This document shows positions 26,249 to 35,781 of a stretch of DNA of 64,000 nt, in pieces. The stretch is taken from assembly GCF_013359755.1 (NCBI RefSeq), contig NZ_JABMCJ010000071.1:62001-126000 (forward strand). The letters are read 5' to 3'. Numbering within the stretch: the first letter of the stretch is position 1; each line of letters starts with the position of its first letter. Source of the stretch: Tardiphaga robiniae. Lineage in GTDB: Bacteria; Pseudomonadota; Alphaproteobacteria; Rhizobiales; Xanthobacteraceae. Made by a program: the position numbers and the translations under genes. The notes under the pieces were generated by a model. That model saw only the letters and a list, made by a program, of their open reading frames with translations. It searched no databases and was not told where the DNA came from.

Positions 26249-27073
26249 CTACGACTTGCGCTGCGGACGCATCGCTTCGCCGATGGACACCACGACGGCG
26301 CAGATCGCCACCAGCACGATGGATGCTGCGGATGCGGCCGGCAGATCGGTCCCCGTCTCCGAGATTTTGCTGTAGAGCACCAGCGGCAGGATGTTCACCT
26401 GCGTGCCGGCCAGCGCCAGCGCCGTGCCATAGGCGCCGACGGCGACCGCTGCCGTCAGGCAATAGGCTGCGATCAGGCTCGGCAATATCTGCGGCAGCAT
26501 CACTTCAGTCAGCGTGCGGAAGCTCCCTGCACCGAGCGAGCGCGAAGCGAGCATCTGATTACGATCGAAATTGCTGATCGCCGGCAGCACGATCAACACG
26601 ACGCGCGGCACCAAGTAATAGGAATAAGCCAGACCCAGTCCCACCGGTGAAAAGATGAAGCCACCGATGACAGCGGGATCGAAGCCCAGTTTGGCGAGCA
26701 ACAGCGTCACGAAGCCAGCGCGGCCGAGCAGAAGAATGAAACCGTAAGCGACGATCAGCCCGGAGAATGTCAGCGGTAGCGAGATCGCGATCAAGGCTGC
26801 CGTACGGAGGCCTGGCGCGAACCGCGCCAGTGCAAGTGCAACGCAGAAGCCGACAACGAGCGAGAACAGCGGCGCGACGGTGCCCAGCACCATCGTGCCG
26901 CGCAGGCCGTTCCAGAACACCGGATCACCAGCCAGTCGGCCGAACGCACTGCCGCTATCCGCGAAAGCGCCGACCAGCACCGCGCAAACCGGGATCAGGA
27001 AGAACAGTCCCAGCACCACGCTGCCGGGAACGGCAAAGGCAGCGAGCATGGATGTCGGAACGCGCGCGCTCAT
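26249..27073 (-). CDS. ABC transporter permease (PotB/FbpB-like)
   Basis: A 274-residue inner-membrane permease with about six helices and the EAA-type cytoplasmic loop (ASRSLGAGSFRTLTEVMLPQILPSLI). The fold matches importers of iron(III), polyamine, thiamine and 2-aminoethylphosphonate types. It is the last gene of a four-gene minus-strand cluster (permease, ATPase, binding protein, permease), 72 bp after the binding-protein gene. The first residues MSARVPTSM sit just before the first helix. Confidence 0.88.
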   Translation of the reverse strand: MSARVPTSMLAAFAVPGSVVLGLFFLIPVCAVLVGAFADSGSAFGRLAGDPVFWNGLRGTMVLGTVAPLFSLVVGFCVALALARFAPGLRTAALIAISLPLTFSGLIVAYGFILLLGRAGFVTLLLAKLGFDPAVIGGFIFSPVGLGLAYSYYLVPRVVLIVLPAISNFDRNQMLASRSLGAGSFRTLTEVMLPQILPSLIAAYCLTAAVAVGAYGTALALAGTQVNILPLVLYSKISETGTDLPAASAASIVLVAICAVVVSIGEAMRPQRKS

Positions 27074-27102
27074 CGTGATCTTTATTCCGTAATGACGAAA
27101 AC

Positions 27103-27130
27103 GCGATCCCCGCGCTATCGCGGAGATCGC
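27103..27130 (-). terminator. Intra-operon hairpin downstream of the binding-protein gene
   Basis: Imperfect stem GCGATC-CCGCG / CGCGG-GATCGC with a 4-nt loop; on the minus strand it is followed by GTTTTC. Placed between binding protein and permease genes, it would allow higher expression of the binding protein by partial termination or 3'-end protection. Confidence 0.55.
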
Positions 27131-27145
27131 TTTGGTGAGTTCGGC

Positions 27146-28225
27146 TTACTGGCCGAGAACGGCCTTGGCCCAACCGGCATCGATCTCGGCCTTCTTCGCG
27201 GTGGCCTTGGCGATATCCATCGCCTGCACCTGCGGCGCGGCCGGCATCTTGTCGGCAACGCTCGGCGGCAGGGCGACACCGGGCACGGCCGGACGCACAT
27301 AACCCTCGGCGAAGATCTTCTGGCCCTCATCGCTCATGATGAAGTTGAGCCAGAGCTTGCCGGCATTCGGGTTTGGGCCGTTCTTCACCAGCGAGATCGC
27401 GTAAGGCGCGGCGGCTGAGGCTTCCTTCGGAATGACGACGGACACGCCATCGCCGAGACCGTCGGTGAACTTGGCTTTCAGGCCGTCGTTCTCGTAGCCG
27501 ATCCAGATCGGGATCTCGCCCTTCAGGAACTGCGCGTAAGGCGTGGTGCCGACCGTGCGCAGCACGTTGCCGGCCTTGGTCAGCTTGCCCAGATAGTCGA
27601 TACCCGGCGCGACATTGTCCATGCTGCCGCCATTGCCGAAAGCCGCAGCGAAAGCCACCACCTGGCCCTGCCCCGTCGAGCGCGGGTCCTGATACACAAT
27701 GGCGTTCTTGTATTCCGGCTTCAAAAGATCCGCCCAGCTCTGCGGCACGGTCTTGACCAATTTGGTGTTGACGAGGAACGCCACGCTCAGCGTGTGGATG
27801 GTGAACCAGCGGCCTTCGGCCTCGCGCAGCGGATCGGCGAGCTTGTCGAAATTCACCGGCTTGAAACCATCGACGACGCCGGCCTTTGCTGCGTCCAGAG
27901 CGGACGCTGCAAAGTAATAGGCCGTATCGGCCTGCGGACGATTGCGCGCCTTGTCGAGGGCAACGACGGTCGCCGCAGAACCGAGGTCGTTATAGACCAT
28001 CTCGACGCCGGGATAGCGCTTCTGGAAGGCCTTGAACTGGTTGGCCCAGTTGGCCCAGGTCGGCCCGGTATCGAACGACACGACGAGGCCTTCCTTGCGG
28101 GCGGCTTCGTACAGCGCCTTTTCACCGGCATAGAGTTCGGCGCCTTCGAAGGCCCATGCGGCCGGGCTGATGGCAATCGTGAGGGAAGCTGCGGCAACGC
28201 CGCTCAGAAACTTGCGTCGGTTCAT
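27146..28225 (-). CDS. ABC transporter periplasmic substrate-binding protein, Tat-type signal
   Basis: A 359-residue periplasmic protein. It begins with a likely twin-arginine signal (NRRKFLSGVAAASLTIAISPAAWA) and continues as a class II binding protein: EGLVVSFDTGPTWANW, FQKRYPGVEMVYND, LDKARNRPQADTAYYF, YQDPRSTGQGQVVAF. These resemble iron(III)- or AEP-type binding proteins, but no liganding tyrosine cluster can be pointed out. AAGGAG lies upstream of the ATG. No metabolic gene nearby indicates the substrate. Confidence 0.88.
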   Translation of the reverse strand: MNRRKFLSGVAAASLTIAISPAAWAFEGAELYAGEKALYEAARKEGLVVSFDTGPTWANWANQFKAFQKRYPGVEMVYNDLGSAATVVALDKARNRPQADTAYYFAASALDAAKAGVVDGFKPVNFDKLADPLREAEGRWFTIHTLSVAFLVNTKLVKTVPQSWADLLKPEYKNAIVYQDPRSTGQGQVVAFAAAFGNGGSMDNVAPGIDYLGKLTKAGNVLRTVGTTPYAQFLKGEIPIWIGYENDGLKAKFTDGLGDGVSVVIPKEASAAAPYAISLVKNGPNPNAGKLWLNFIMSDEGQKIFAEGYVRPAVPGVALPPSVADKMPAAPQVQAMDIAKATAKKAEIDAGWAKAVLGQ

Positions 28226-28236
28226 GTCGATCTCCT

Positions 28237-29277
28237 TTATGAGGTCGGGGGAAGAAGGCGGATGGCATCGTGCGGGATCGTCACGCCGGTGATTGGCCCG
28301 CGCAGATGGGTTTCGAGACGGATGGCCCCGCCGGCGACGGCCATATCGATGCGCCTGACAGGGCCGAGGTAACGGTCGGCGGACATGGAGCCGGCGAAGC
28401 AACATGGATTGCTCGCATCGACGGGTCCTGTGATAGGCTCGACCCGTTCAGGACGCACGAACACAGTGACCTTCGCACCGATGCTCTTGCCCTGCGTGTC
28501 GCAGGCCAGCGCGCCAACCGGCGTTGTCACCATGCCGTCACCGGAAATGCTGCCGGGCCACAGGTTGGATTGACCGACAAAGGCCGCGACACTGGCATCG
28601 GCCGGTGTCTCGTATAATTCGCGCGGCGTGCCGATCTGCACGATGCGGCCGTCGCGCATCATCACGACCTTGTCGGCAATCGACAACGCCTCTTCCTGAT
28701 CATGCGTCACCAGCAATGTCGCGATTCCTGCCTGCCGCTGCACACGCAGAATTTCGTCACGCATTTCCAGTCGCAACCCCGCATCGAGCGCCGACAGCGG
28801 CTCGTCGAGCAGCAGGCCTTGCGGCTCGAACACCAACGCACGCGCCAGCGCGACGCGCTGCTGCTGACCGCCCGACAATTCCGCTGGATAGTCTTCCGCG
28901 CGCTTGCCCATGCCGACACGTCCCAGCATCTCGATGGCCCGCGCGCGCCGTTCCTGCTTGGCGATACCGCGCACCTTCAGTGGATAGGCGATGTTTTCCC
29001 ACAGCCGCATATGCGGGAACAACGCATAGTTCTGAAACACGACACCCAGACGACGCGCCTCGGGCAGCGACGCGCCGACATCCTTGCCATCGATCAGGAT
29101 GCGCCCGGTGTCAGGCTTGAGGAATCCCGCCAGCAATTTCAAAATCGTCGACTTGCCCGACCCCGACGCGCCGATGATCGCCAGCAATTCGCCGCGGCCG
29201 ATCTCCAGGGCAATGTCGAACACACCAGTGCTCGTGCCGGGATAGCTGTAGCTCACTTGATCGTATCGCAGCGTCAC
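28237..29277 (-). CDS. ABC transporter ATP-binding protein (PotA/FbpC-like)
   Basis: A 346-residue ATPase energising the importer. It shows Walker A GASGSGKST, Q-loop FQNYALFPH, signature LSGGQQQRVALARAL, Walker B GLLLDEPLSALD and switch His in VTHDQEEAL. A C-terminal TOBE-like domain (about 250-346, VFVRPERV) is present. Its start overlaps the stop of the upstream permease by ATGA; the binding protein follows 11 bp later. Confidence 0.92.
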   Translation of the reverse strand: MTLRYDQVSYSYPGTSTGVFDIALEIGRGELLAIIGASGSGKSTILKLLAGFLKPDTGRILIDGKDVGASLPEARRLGVVFQNYALFPHMRLWENIAYPLKVRGIAKQERRARAIEMLGRVGMGKRAEDYPAELSGGQQQRVALARALVFEPQGLLLDEPLSALDAGLRLEMRDEILRVQRQAGIATLLVTHDQEEALSIADKVVMMRDGRIVQIGTPRELYETPADASVAAFVGQSNLWPGSISGDGMVTTPVGALACDTQGKSIGAKVTVFVRPERVEPITGPVDASNPCCFAGSMSADRYLGPVRRIDMAVAGGAIRLETHLRGPITGVTIPHDAIRLLPPTS

Positions 29278-30062
29278 GCGCCTGCCCCCACTTTACGCCG
29301 GCCGGTGACCCGCGCCGTCAGCCCGCTGGTCAGCGATGCGATCATCGCAAGCCCAAGCAATACGACGGTGGCCGCGCAGGCAAAGCCCGTCGCGCCATAG
29401 AACGCCTGCAACAGCACCACAGGATAGGTGCGCGACAGAAAGCCAGAGACCAGATTGGATAATTGAAATTCACCGATCGACAGCGCTGCCACTGTCAGCA
29501 TGCAGGACAGCAGGCTCGTATGCAGCTGCGGCAGTGTGACGTCCCACATACGTGCCGGAAACGATGCGCCGAGCGTTGCGGCTGCGTGCTCATATTCGGC
29601 GAGCCCGAGCTGATCCATATCGGCGACAAGAGCCGTCACCGTATAGGGCAGCGTCAATACGAGGTGCCCCGCCGCCAGCAGCCAAAAACTGCCGAGCCAC
29701 GGCAATGCGTCCGACGAGAAGACGAGGATGAAGCCGAAAGCCAGAACCAGTTCGGGCACGGCAATCGGCATCAGCGTGACGATCCGCGCCGCAAGCCGCA
29801 CACCACCCCGCGCGCCGGCATGAATGGCGTAGGCCAGCGGAAGTCCAATTAGGATGTTGAGAATGCAGGTGGTCGCGACGATCTTCAGGCTGGTGGTGAA
29901 AGCGCGGCGAAAGCTCGGATCACCGGCGACTTCCTGATACCAGCGCCAGGTGAAGCCTGACGGCAGAAGCGTCCCGCTCCAGACTTCTCCAAAAGAGCCG
30001 ACGAACAACAACAGGACTGGCGCCGCGAGAAAAATCAGATAGGCGATCGCGACGAACGGCAC
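29274..30062 (-). CDS. ABC transporter permease (PotC-like), first gene of the importer cluster
   Basis: A 262-residue permease with six helices and the coupling loop EHAAATLGASFPARMWDVTLPQL. A GTG start is used, with AGGGGA about 9 nt before it. It is the first gene of the cluster; the ATPase start overlaps its stop. The upstream 85 bp should hold the operon promoter. Confidence 0.88.
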   Translation of the reverse strand: MPFVAIAYLIFLAAPVLLLFVGSFGEVWSGTLLPSGFTWRWYQEVAGDPSFRRAFTTSLKIVATTCILNILIGLPLAYAIHAGARGGVRLAARIVTLMPIAVPELVLAFGFILVFSSDALPWLGSFWLLAAGHLVLTLPYTVTALVADMDQLGLAEYEHAAATLGASFPARMWDVTLPQLHTSLLSCMLTVAALSIGEFQLSNLVSGFLSRTYPVVLLQAFYGATGFACAATVVLLGLAMIASLTSGLTARVTGRRKVGAGA

Positions 30063-30147
30063 GAGCCATGTCCCCTGTCAAATGTGATGCTGAAGTCTGC
30101 GCCTCAGTATAACGGCGGCATATCAGTTTTATGACAGAGCGGCAAAG

Positions 30148-30768
30148 TTATGCATTTGCGAGAAGGCGTGCTGCGATGCGAGCGATGACGCCGTCGACAT
30201 CAGCGACGCGCTCGACCGTATTCACCTCAGGCGCATCGGCCATCGCCAACACCAGGCGATTGAATTGTAGTCCGAGCGCCATCTCCGAGAGTGTCCCGAC
30301 ACCTCCGCCAATCGCGACCAGCACGAGACATGCGCGCGCGATAATGGCATTCCGTGCGGGGCCTATGCCCGTCGCGATCGGAATAGCCACATAGGGATTG
30401 GCTGCGTGCCATTCCTCGTCGGGCAGCAGACCAACAGGCATGCCGCCCTCCTGTGCATGGCCCTTGCACGCCGCTTCCATCACGCCGTTCTTGCCGCCGC
30501 ACAACAGTTGCAGGCCATGGCGCGCCAATGCCGCGCCCATCTGTTCGGCGAGATCGTATTGCGCTTGTGTCGCGTCTCGCGGCCCGATGATGCCGATGGG
30601 CACACGGCGCAGCTTTCGCGTTGCTGCAAGCCGCAGCAGTGCTTCGGAAGCGGTCACCGCTTCGCCGCCCTGCGCGGCACTATCGTGCCAATTCAACGCC
30701 AGCGGATCGAATACCCGTGCACCATCGCTGAGCTGCTGCGTGCGCTCATTCCAGAATAATGCCTGCAT
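30148..30768 (-). CDS. LOG-like protein (SLOG fold, TIGR00725 type)
   Basis: A 206-residue cytoplasmic protein. The Rossmann-type core starts RVPIGIIGPRDATQAQYDLAEQMG and has the family motifs LLCGGKNGVMEAACKG and AIGGGVGTLSEMALGL, related to the PGGxGTxxE motif of LOG phosphoribohydrolases. The catalytic Arg/Glu arrangement of true cytokinin-activating LOG is only partly visible. Known relatives bind nucleotides or nucleotide-like ligands. It starts 4 bp after the gmk stop, so it may be co-transcribed. Confidence 0.82.
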   Translation of the reverse strand: MQALFWNERTQQLSDGARVFDPLALNWHDSAAQGGEAVTASEALLRLAATRKLRRVPIGIIGPRDATQAQYDLAEQMGAALARHGLQLLCGGKNGVMEAACKGHAQEGGMPVGLLPDEEWHAANPYVAIPIATGIGPARNAIIARACLVLVAIGGGVGTLSEMALGLQFNRLVLAMADAPEVNTVERVADVDGVIARIAARLLANA

Positions 30769-30772
30769 GGTA

Positions 30773-31447
30773 TTAGCCTTCGAGTTCTTGCTGCAATCCG
30801 CGGACGAAAGATGTCAGCCCGGTACGACGTTCGCGCTTCAGACGTTCGGCCTTGAGGATCGACTGCACCTCGCTATAGGCCTCTTCCACATTGTGGTTGA
30901 TGACAATGTAGTCGTATTCGGCCCAGTGGCTCATCTCGTGGCTGGCGCGGCTCATGCGCCCGCGGATCACTTCGTCCGAATCCTGCGCGCGGGTATGAAG
31001 TCGTTTTTCGAGATCGGCCGCCGAGGGCGGCAGGATGAAGACGCTGACGACGTCGGCCCGCGCCTTCTCGCGCAATTGCTGCGTACCCTGCCAGTCGATA
31101 TCGAACAGCACGTCATTGCCGGCTGAGAGCGCGGCTTCCACTGGCGCACGCGGCGTGCCGTAGCGGTTATCGAACACCGTGGCCCATTCGAGCAGTTCAT
31201 TGCCCTTGGCCATCTTCTCGAAGCGCGGCTTGTCGACGAAGATGTAGTCCTTGCCGTCAACCTCGCCGGGCCGCATCGGGCGCGTCGTGGCCGAGACCGA
31301 CAGTTGCAGCCCCGGCATCCGGTCGATCAGCAGCCGCGTCAGCGTCGTCTTGCCGGCACCGGATGGCGATGACAGCACGAACATCAGCCCGCGCCGCTCG
31401 ACTCCGTCAAAGCCAGCTTCTTGAAAATTTCGGCTGCCCCCGGACAT
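30773..31447 (-). CDS. gmk: Guanylate kinase
   Basis: Phosphorylates GMP to GDP. The 224-residue product has the P-loop SSPSGAGKTT, the GMP-binding region SVSATTRPMRPGEVDGKDYIF and the lid around RAQDSDEVIRGRM. The ATG at 31445-31447 lies 2 nt after the yicC stop, with GGAG upstream inside yicC; an in-frame GTG two codons earlier overlaps that stop. The yicC-gmk pairing is common. Confidence 0.96.
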   Translation of the reverse strand: MSGGSRNFQEAGFDGVERRGLMFVLSSPSGAGKTTLTRLLIDRMPGLQLSVSATTRPMRPGEVDGKDYIFVDKPRFEKMAKGNELLEWATVFDNRYGTPRAPVEAALSAGNDVLFDIDWQGTQQLREKARADVVSVFILPPSAADLEKRLHTRAQDSDEVIRGRMSRASHEMSHWAEYDYIVINHNVEEAYSEVQSILKAERLKRERRTGLTSFVRGLQQELEG

Positions 31448-31449
31448 GG

Positions 31450-32337
31450 TCACTCCAGATTCTGTACCTGTTCACGGAATTGCTCGACCACGTTCTTCAT
31501 TTCGAGGCCGGTGCTGGTCAATTCCAGATCGTTGGATTTCGAGCAGCAGGTGTTAACCTCGCGGTTGAACTCCTGCGACAGGAAATCCAGCCGCCGCCCC
31601 ACGGGACCGCCCTTCTTGATCATCTCGCGCGACTGCGAAATATGCGACGCGATGCGATCGAGTTCTTCGCGGATGTCGGCCTTGGTCGCCATCATCAACG
31701 CTTCCTGATTCAGCCGATCACTATCGAAACGATCCGACGCCTCGAGCAACGTCGCGATCTGTTCGGCAAGCCGTGCACGAATGGCTTCCGGCTTGCGGCC
31801 GGGTGCCGCCTCGGCCTTCTTCGACAATGCCTCGATCTCGTTCAGACGCTGGGACAGGATGTCACCAAGCGTCATGCCCTCACGCTTGCGCATGGCGACC
31901 AGCGCGGTGAGAGCCTCTTCGAATGCTGCGGTCACGGCAGCCTTCGCCGCCTTGTCCTCGGCCTCGTCAGCCTCGGGCTCGACCACTTCGATGACGCCCT
32001 TGATATTCATCAGGCCATCGACGCTCGGCGCGACGGCGTCGATCTTGCTGGCCAATTCGGCGGCAATACGCAGCACCGAATTCAGCACCTCTTCGTTGAT
32101 CCGCACGGTCGAAGCCGCATTGCTGCGCTTAACGGTGAGGTTCGCGTAAACCGTGCCGCGTGACAGCACTTCAGTGGCGCGCTTGCGGGCGACCGCCTCG
32201 ACTTCGTCGAAACCCGGGGGCATCCGGAAGCGCAAATCGAAGCCCTTGGCGTTGACGGATTTCAGCTCCCACTCGAAGCTATAAGGCCCGCTGGTGCCGT
32301 GGCTTCGCGCAAAGCCGGTCATGCTCGACAACGCCAT
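31450..32337 (-). CDS. yicC: YicC-family endoribonuclease-like protein
   Basis: A 295-residue member of the YicC family, whose E. coli member is an endoribonuclease affecting small-RNA turnover. Typical segments are the N-terminal SSMTGFARS, ELKSVNAKGFDLRFRMPPGF and the C-terminal GRRLDFLSQEFNREVNTCCSKS. It is coupled to gmk downstream and follows mltG by 120 bp on the same strand. Confidence 0.94.
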   Translation of the reverse strand: MALSSMTGFARSHGTSGPYSFEWELKSVNAKGFDLRFRMPPGFDEVEAVARKRATEVLSRGTVYANLTVKRSNAASTVRINEEVLNSVLRIAAELASKIDAVAPSVDGLMNIKGVIEVVEPEADEAEDKAAKAAVTAAFEEALTALVAMRKREGMTLGDILSQRLNEIEALSKKAEAAPGRKPEAIRARLAEQIATLLEASDRFDSDRLNQEALMMATKADIREELDRIASHISQSREMIKKGGPVGRRLDFLSQEFNREVNTCCSKSNDLELTSTGLEMKNVVEQFREQVQNLE

Positions 32338-32457
32338 CGCGGAACGTCTCCAAAGAATACGAGTAAGATTCGCAAGGCGCGAACCGGCTCAGGTTAGGGC
32401 CTTTTCAGGCCAAGGGGAATTCGAAGCAGAAGCCAGCGCAGGGCTTGGTGGTACGGC

Positions 32458-33741
32458 CTATTGCTGGACAACCGGCGGTGTACCCGTCGACTGCGCAGCG
32501 CCCTGACGGGCCGGCGCGGCTGGCGCAGGAGCCGTACGGGCACGCTGTTTGGCCGGTGCGGCGGGCCTGACCGGACTTGTACCCGTCGCGGCGGCAGGAT
32601 CCGTCGCCGCTCCGGTAGGCGCAGCAGTAGCCTCTTCCGGCGGCTCGACAGCGTCGTTTTGGACGGCCTTCTCGAGCGCGCGCAGCTTGCTGACGTTCTT
32701 CTGGTGCGCGTCGTAGGTTTCGGTAAAGGCGTGACCGCCGGTGCCATCGGCAACGAAGAAGAGGTCGCGGGTGCGTGCCGGGTTGGCGGTCGCTTCGAGC
32801 GACGCACGGCCCGGATTGGCGATCGGGCCTGGCGGTAGGCCTTCGACCACATAGGTATTGTAGGGCGACGGCTGCTGGATCTCGCTGCGCTTGATCGGAC
32901 GGCCCAATGTGCCCTTGCCGCCGACGATGCCATAGATGATCGTCGGATCCGACTGCAGCTTCATCTTCTGGCGCAAGCGGTTGGCGAACACGGCGGCCAC
33001 CCGGCTGCGCTCATCGGCGCGGCCGGTTTCCTTCTCGACGATCGAGGCGAGCGTCACCAGTTGTTCAGGCGTCTTCGCCGGAATGTCGGCGTTACGGCGT
33101 TCCCAGACTTCGGCCAGCACGCGCTTCTGCAATTGCTGCATGCGCTGGATCACCTGGTCGCGCGGCGTGCCACGGGGGAATTTGTATGTCTCGGGCAACA
33201 ACGTGCCTTCGCGTGGCATTTCACGGATCGAGCCGGTGAAGATGTCGTTATCGGTCAAACGCGCGACGATCTGCTCGGAGGTCAGGCCCTCGGGAATCGT
33301 GATGGAGTGTTGCACGACCTTGCCTTCGACGATGGTGCCGATGACATCGCGCAGATTGGCGTTCTTCTGGAACAGATATTCGCCGGGCTTCAGTTCCGAG
33401 CTGGCCTTCAACGCAAACACGGCGCCGATGAAAACCCAGCGATTGGCTGAGATCACGCCTTCGCGCAGCAACGCTTCGGCGATGTCGCCTTTGCCCGCAC
33501 GCGCGGGGATATTGACGACCTTCTCTTCCTGCAGCGGCCCCGGCGCTTCCAGCGCCTGGCGACCATAGACATACGCGCCGCCAGCACCGAGCATGGCGAC
33601 GATAATGATGGTGATGATGGCATTACCGGCAACCACGAGCGGATTACGCGCATGATCAGAACGCTTCGGCGGCGGCGGAACCTGCTCCGGCTCCAGCGCG
33701 GCACGCGGACTCCTCGGCGAAATGGGCGGCCTCTCACTCAT
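32458..33741 (-). CDS. mltG: Endolytic murein transglycosylase
   Basis: Cleaves nascent glycan strands and so sets their length at the inner membrane. The 427-residue product has one membrane helix (NAIITIIIVAMLGAGGAYVYG), a LysM-like domain and the YceG catalytic domain with the active Glu in ASIVEKETGR and DPTIIYGI. The last 90 residues are an Ala/Pro/Thr-rich tail (AAPAKQRARTAPAPAAPARQG), likely disordered and unusual in length. The ATG at 33741 has AGG 9 nt upstream; a further upstream ATG is less likely. It lies in the acpP-fabF-mltG-yicC-gmk run. Confidence 0.94.
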   Translation of the reverse strand: MSERPPISPRSPRAALEPEQVPPPPKRSDHARNPLVVAGNAIITIIIVAMLGAGGAYVYGRQALEAPGPLQEEKVVNIPARAGKGDIAEALLREGVISANRWVFIGAVFALKASSELKPGEYLFQKNANLRDVIGTIVEGKVVQHSITIPEGLTSEQIVARLTDNDIFTGSIREMPREGTLLPETYKFPRGTPRDQVIQRMQQLQKRVLAEVWERRNADIPAKTPEQLVTLASIVEKETGRADERSRVAAVFANRLRQKMKLQSDPTIIYGIVGGKGTLGRPIKRSEIQQPSPYNTYVVEGLPPGPIANPGRASLEATANPARTRDLFFVADGTGGHAFTETYDAHQKNVSKLRALEKAVQNDAVEPPEEATAAPTGAATDPAAATGTSPVRPAAPAKQRARTAPAPAAPARQGAAQSTGTPPVVQQ

Positions 33742-33855
33742 CGATAGTACCTGATCCTGTCGGTTCAATCGTGACGGGGACAAACACGATCCCCGTCAAT
33801 AACATACGCCCAGTGTAGGAATTAGCGCGGAATACGGCGAAACGGTGGAGGTTCT

Positions 33856-35121
33856 CTAACCAGCCACGCGCTGTAGGATCACGGACGCATTAGTACCGCC
33901 GAAACCGAATGAATTCGACAAGGCAATGTTGATCTCGCGCTTGCGCGGGGTCAATGCGACGAGATCGATCGCAGTTTCCACCGACGGATTGTCGAGATTG
34001 ATCGTCGGCGGCGCGATGTTATCCCGAATCGCAAGCACACAGAAGATGGCCTCGACCGCACCAGCCGCACCGAGCAGGTGGCCGATCGACGACTTCGTCG
34101 ATGACATCGACACTTTTGACGCGGCATTGCCGAGCAGGCGCTGAACCGCGCCGAGTTCGATCTCGTCGCCGAGTGGCGTCGAGGTGCCGTGCGCATTGAT
34201 GTAGTCGATGTCGGCCGCGGCAATGCCGGCGCGCTTCATCGCAGCGTTCATGCTGCGGAACGCACCATCGCCATCGGGCGTCGGTGAGGTGATGTGATAG
34301 GCATCGCCCGACATACCGTAGCCGATGATCTCGGCATAGATGCGTGCGCCGCGCGCTTTGGCGTGCTCGTACTCTTCGAGCACCACGACGCCGGCACCCT
34401 CGCCCATGACGAAACCATCGCGATCCCTGTCGTAAGGCCGCGACGCTTTCTCCGGCGCTTCGTTGAAATTGGTCGACAGCGCGCGTGCTGCCGCGAAGCC
34501 GGCCATCGCCAAACGGCTGATTGGCGACTCGGTACCGCCGGCGACCATGACATCGGCGTCGCCGAGCGCGATCAGACGGCCGGCATCGCCGATCGCATGT
34601 GCGCCGGTCGAACATGCGGTGACGACGGAGTGATTGGGGCCTTTAAGGCCGTGCTCGATCGAGACATATCCCGAAGCGAGATTGATTAGGCGGCCGGGAA
34701 TGAAGAACGGCGACACTTTGCGCGGGCCGCGCTCTTTCAGAAGCAATGCGGTATCGGCAATGCCGGACAGACCGCCGATGCCGGAGCCGATCATCACGCC
34801 GGTGGCGCAGCGATCGTCTTCATTGTCGGGGTGCCAGTTGGCATCGTCGAGCGCCTGCTTGGCGGCGCACATCGCATAGATGATGAAGTCGTCGACCTTG
34901 CGCTGGTCTTTCGGCTCCATCCACTGGTCGGGATTGAAGGTACCGCCCGTGCCGTCGCCGCGTGGAATCACACAGGCGATCTGGCTGGTGAGATCGGATA
35001 CATCGAATGTATCGATCCGCTTTGCGCCGCTCTCACCGTTGAGGATGCGCTTCCAGGTCGGCTCGACGCCGCAGCCAAGTGGCGACACCATGCCAAGGCC
35101 TGTGACGACCACCCGCCTCAT
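33856..35121 (-). CDS. fabF: 3-oxoacyl-ACP synthase II
   Basis: Elongates acyl-ACP by condensation with malonyl-ACP. The 421-residue product starts MRRVVVTGLGMVSPLG with GGAGG upstream. The Cys-His-His triad is visible in VVTACSTGAHAIG, NAHGTSTPLGD and SSIGHLLGAAG. It follows acpP by 124 bp and precedes mltG, a typical alphaproteobacterial order. Confidence 0.97.
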   Translation of the reverse strand: MRRVVVTGLGMVSPLGCGVEPTWKRILNGESGAKRIDTFDVSDLTSQIACVIPRGDGTGGTFNPDQWMEPKDQRKVDDFIIYAMCAAKQALDDANWHPDNEDDRCATGVMIGSGIGGLSGIADTALLLKERGPRKVSPFFIPGRLINLASGYVSIEHGLKGPNHSVVTACSTGAHAIGDAGRLIALGDADVMVAGGTESPISRLAMAGFAAARALSTNFNEAPEKASRPYDRDRDGFVMGEGAGVVVLEEYEHAKARGARIYAEIIGYGMSGDAYHITSPTPDGDGAFRSMNAAMKRAGIAAADIDYINAHGTSTPLGDEIELGAVQRLLGNAASKVSMSSTKSSIGHLLGAAGAVEAIFCVLAIRDNIAPPTINLDNPSVETAIDLVALTPRKREINIALSNSFGFGGTNASVILQRVAG

Positions 35122-35185
35122 TGTCGTACCTCCATGGCCCATCCTTGAGCCAATGCCTTTGAGCAATGCCTACGCGTCACAGCAA

Positions 35186-35224
35186 GAAGCCGGTGGATCG
35201 CACAAACGCGATCCGGCCGGCTTC
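35186..35224 (-). terminator. Attenuator-like hairpin between acpP and fabF
   Basis: A long interrupted stem: GAAGCCGG and GGATCGC pair with GCGATCC and CCGGCTTC, with a small bulge and a 6-nt loop. It follows acpP by about 20 nt and has no U-run, so it may give partial termination or stabilise the abundant acpP message. Confidence 0.5.
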
Positions 35225-35245
35225 AAAATGTGTCGCGCGAAGGTG

Positions 35246-35485
35246 TCAGCTCTTTGCGTTCTTCTCGAGAAACTTGGTTGCGTCGCCGACGGTCAGAATC
35301 GTCTCGGCGGCATCGTCCGGAATTTCGCAGCCGAACTCTTCTTCGAACGCCATCACGAGCTCGACCGTGTCGAGGCTGTCAGCGCCGAGATCATCGATGA
35401 AGCTCGCGGCATCGACCACCTTCTCGGGTTCAACACCAAGGTGTTCAACCACGATCTTCTTCACTCGCTCGCCAATCTCGCTCAT
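35246..35485 (-). CDS. acpP: Acyl carrier protein
   Basis: Carries acyl chains on a 4'-phosphopantetheine arm during fatty-acid synthesis. The 79-residue acidic protein has the modified Ser in [19 protein letters not shown] lies 5 nt before the ATG at 35485; the 17 extra codons upstream are not family-like. Expression may be controlled by the palindrome 60 bp upstream. Confidence 0.97.
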   Translation of the reverse strand: MSEIGERVKKIVVEHLGVEPEKVVDAASFIDDLGADSLDTVELVMAFEEEFGCEIPDDAAETILTVGDATKFLEKNAKS

Positions 35486-35544
35486 ATCAACCTCGTGCTT
35501 GTTACATTGGGCCCGTCCGCAGACGATACGAGCCATCGTGGAGC

Positions 35545-35560
35545 GTTTAACTCGTTAAAC
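35545..35560 (-). promoter_or_regulatory. Palindromic operator candidate upstream of acpP
   Basis: Perfect inverted repeat GTTTAAC-TC-GTTAAAC, 60-75 bp upstream of the acpP start. A closely related element stands upstream of fabD. A common fatty-acid regulator is an inference. Confidence 0.5.
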
Positions 35561-35781
35561 CTTGCGCAGTTGCGCGCCTCTGGATTGACCCCGTCGTCCC
35601 GGACGGAGCCTCGCGAAAACGGCAGGCTCGTCCCCGCCAATATACAGGGTTTCAAATTCCTGCAATGGCCTTCTTTGCCCCACCGTTGGAGGTTCGGTTA
35701 CCATACTTCATTTGGCTTGGCCACATAACCCGGCGACTGTCCAAACCTCAATTAAATCACGACGTTGGGGTTCCCCGACGC

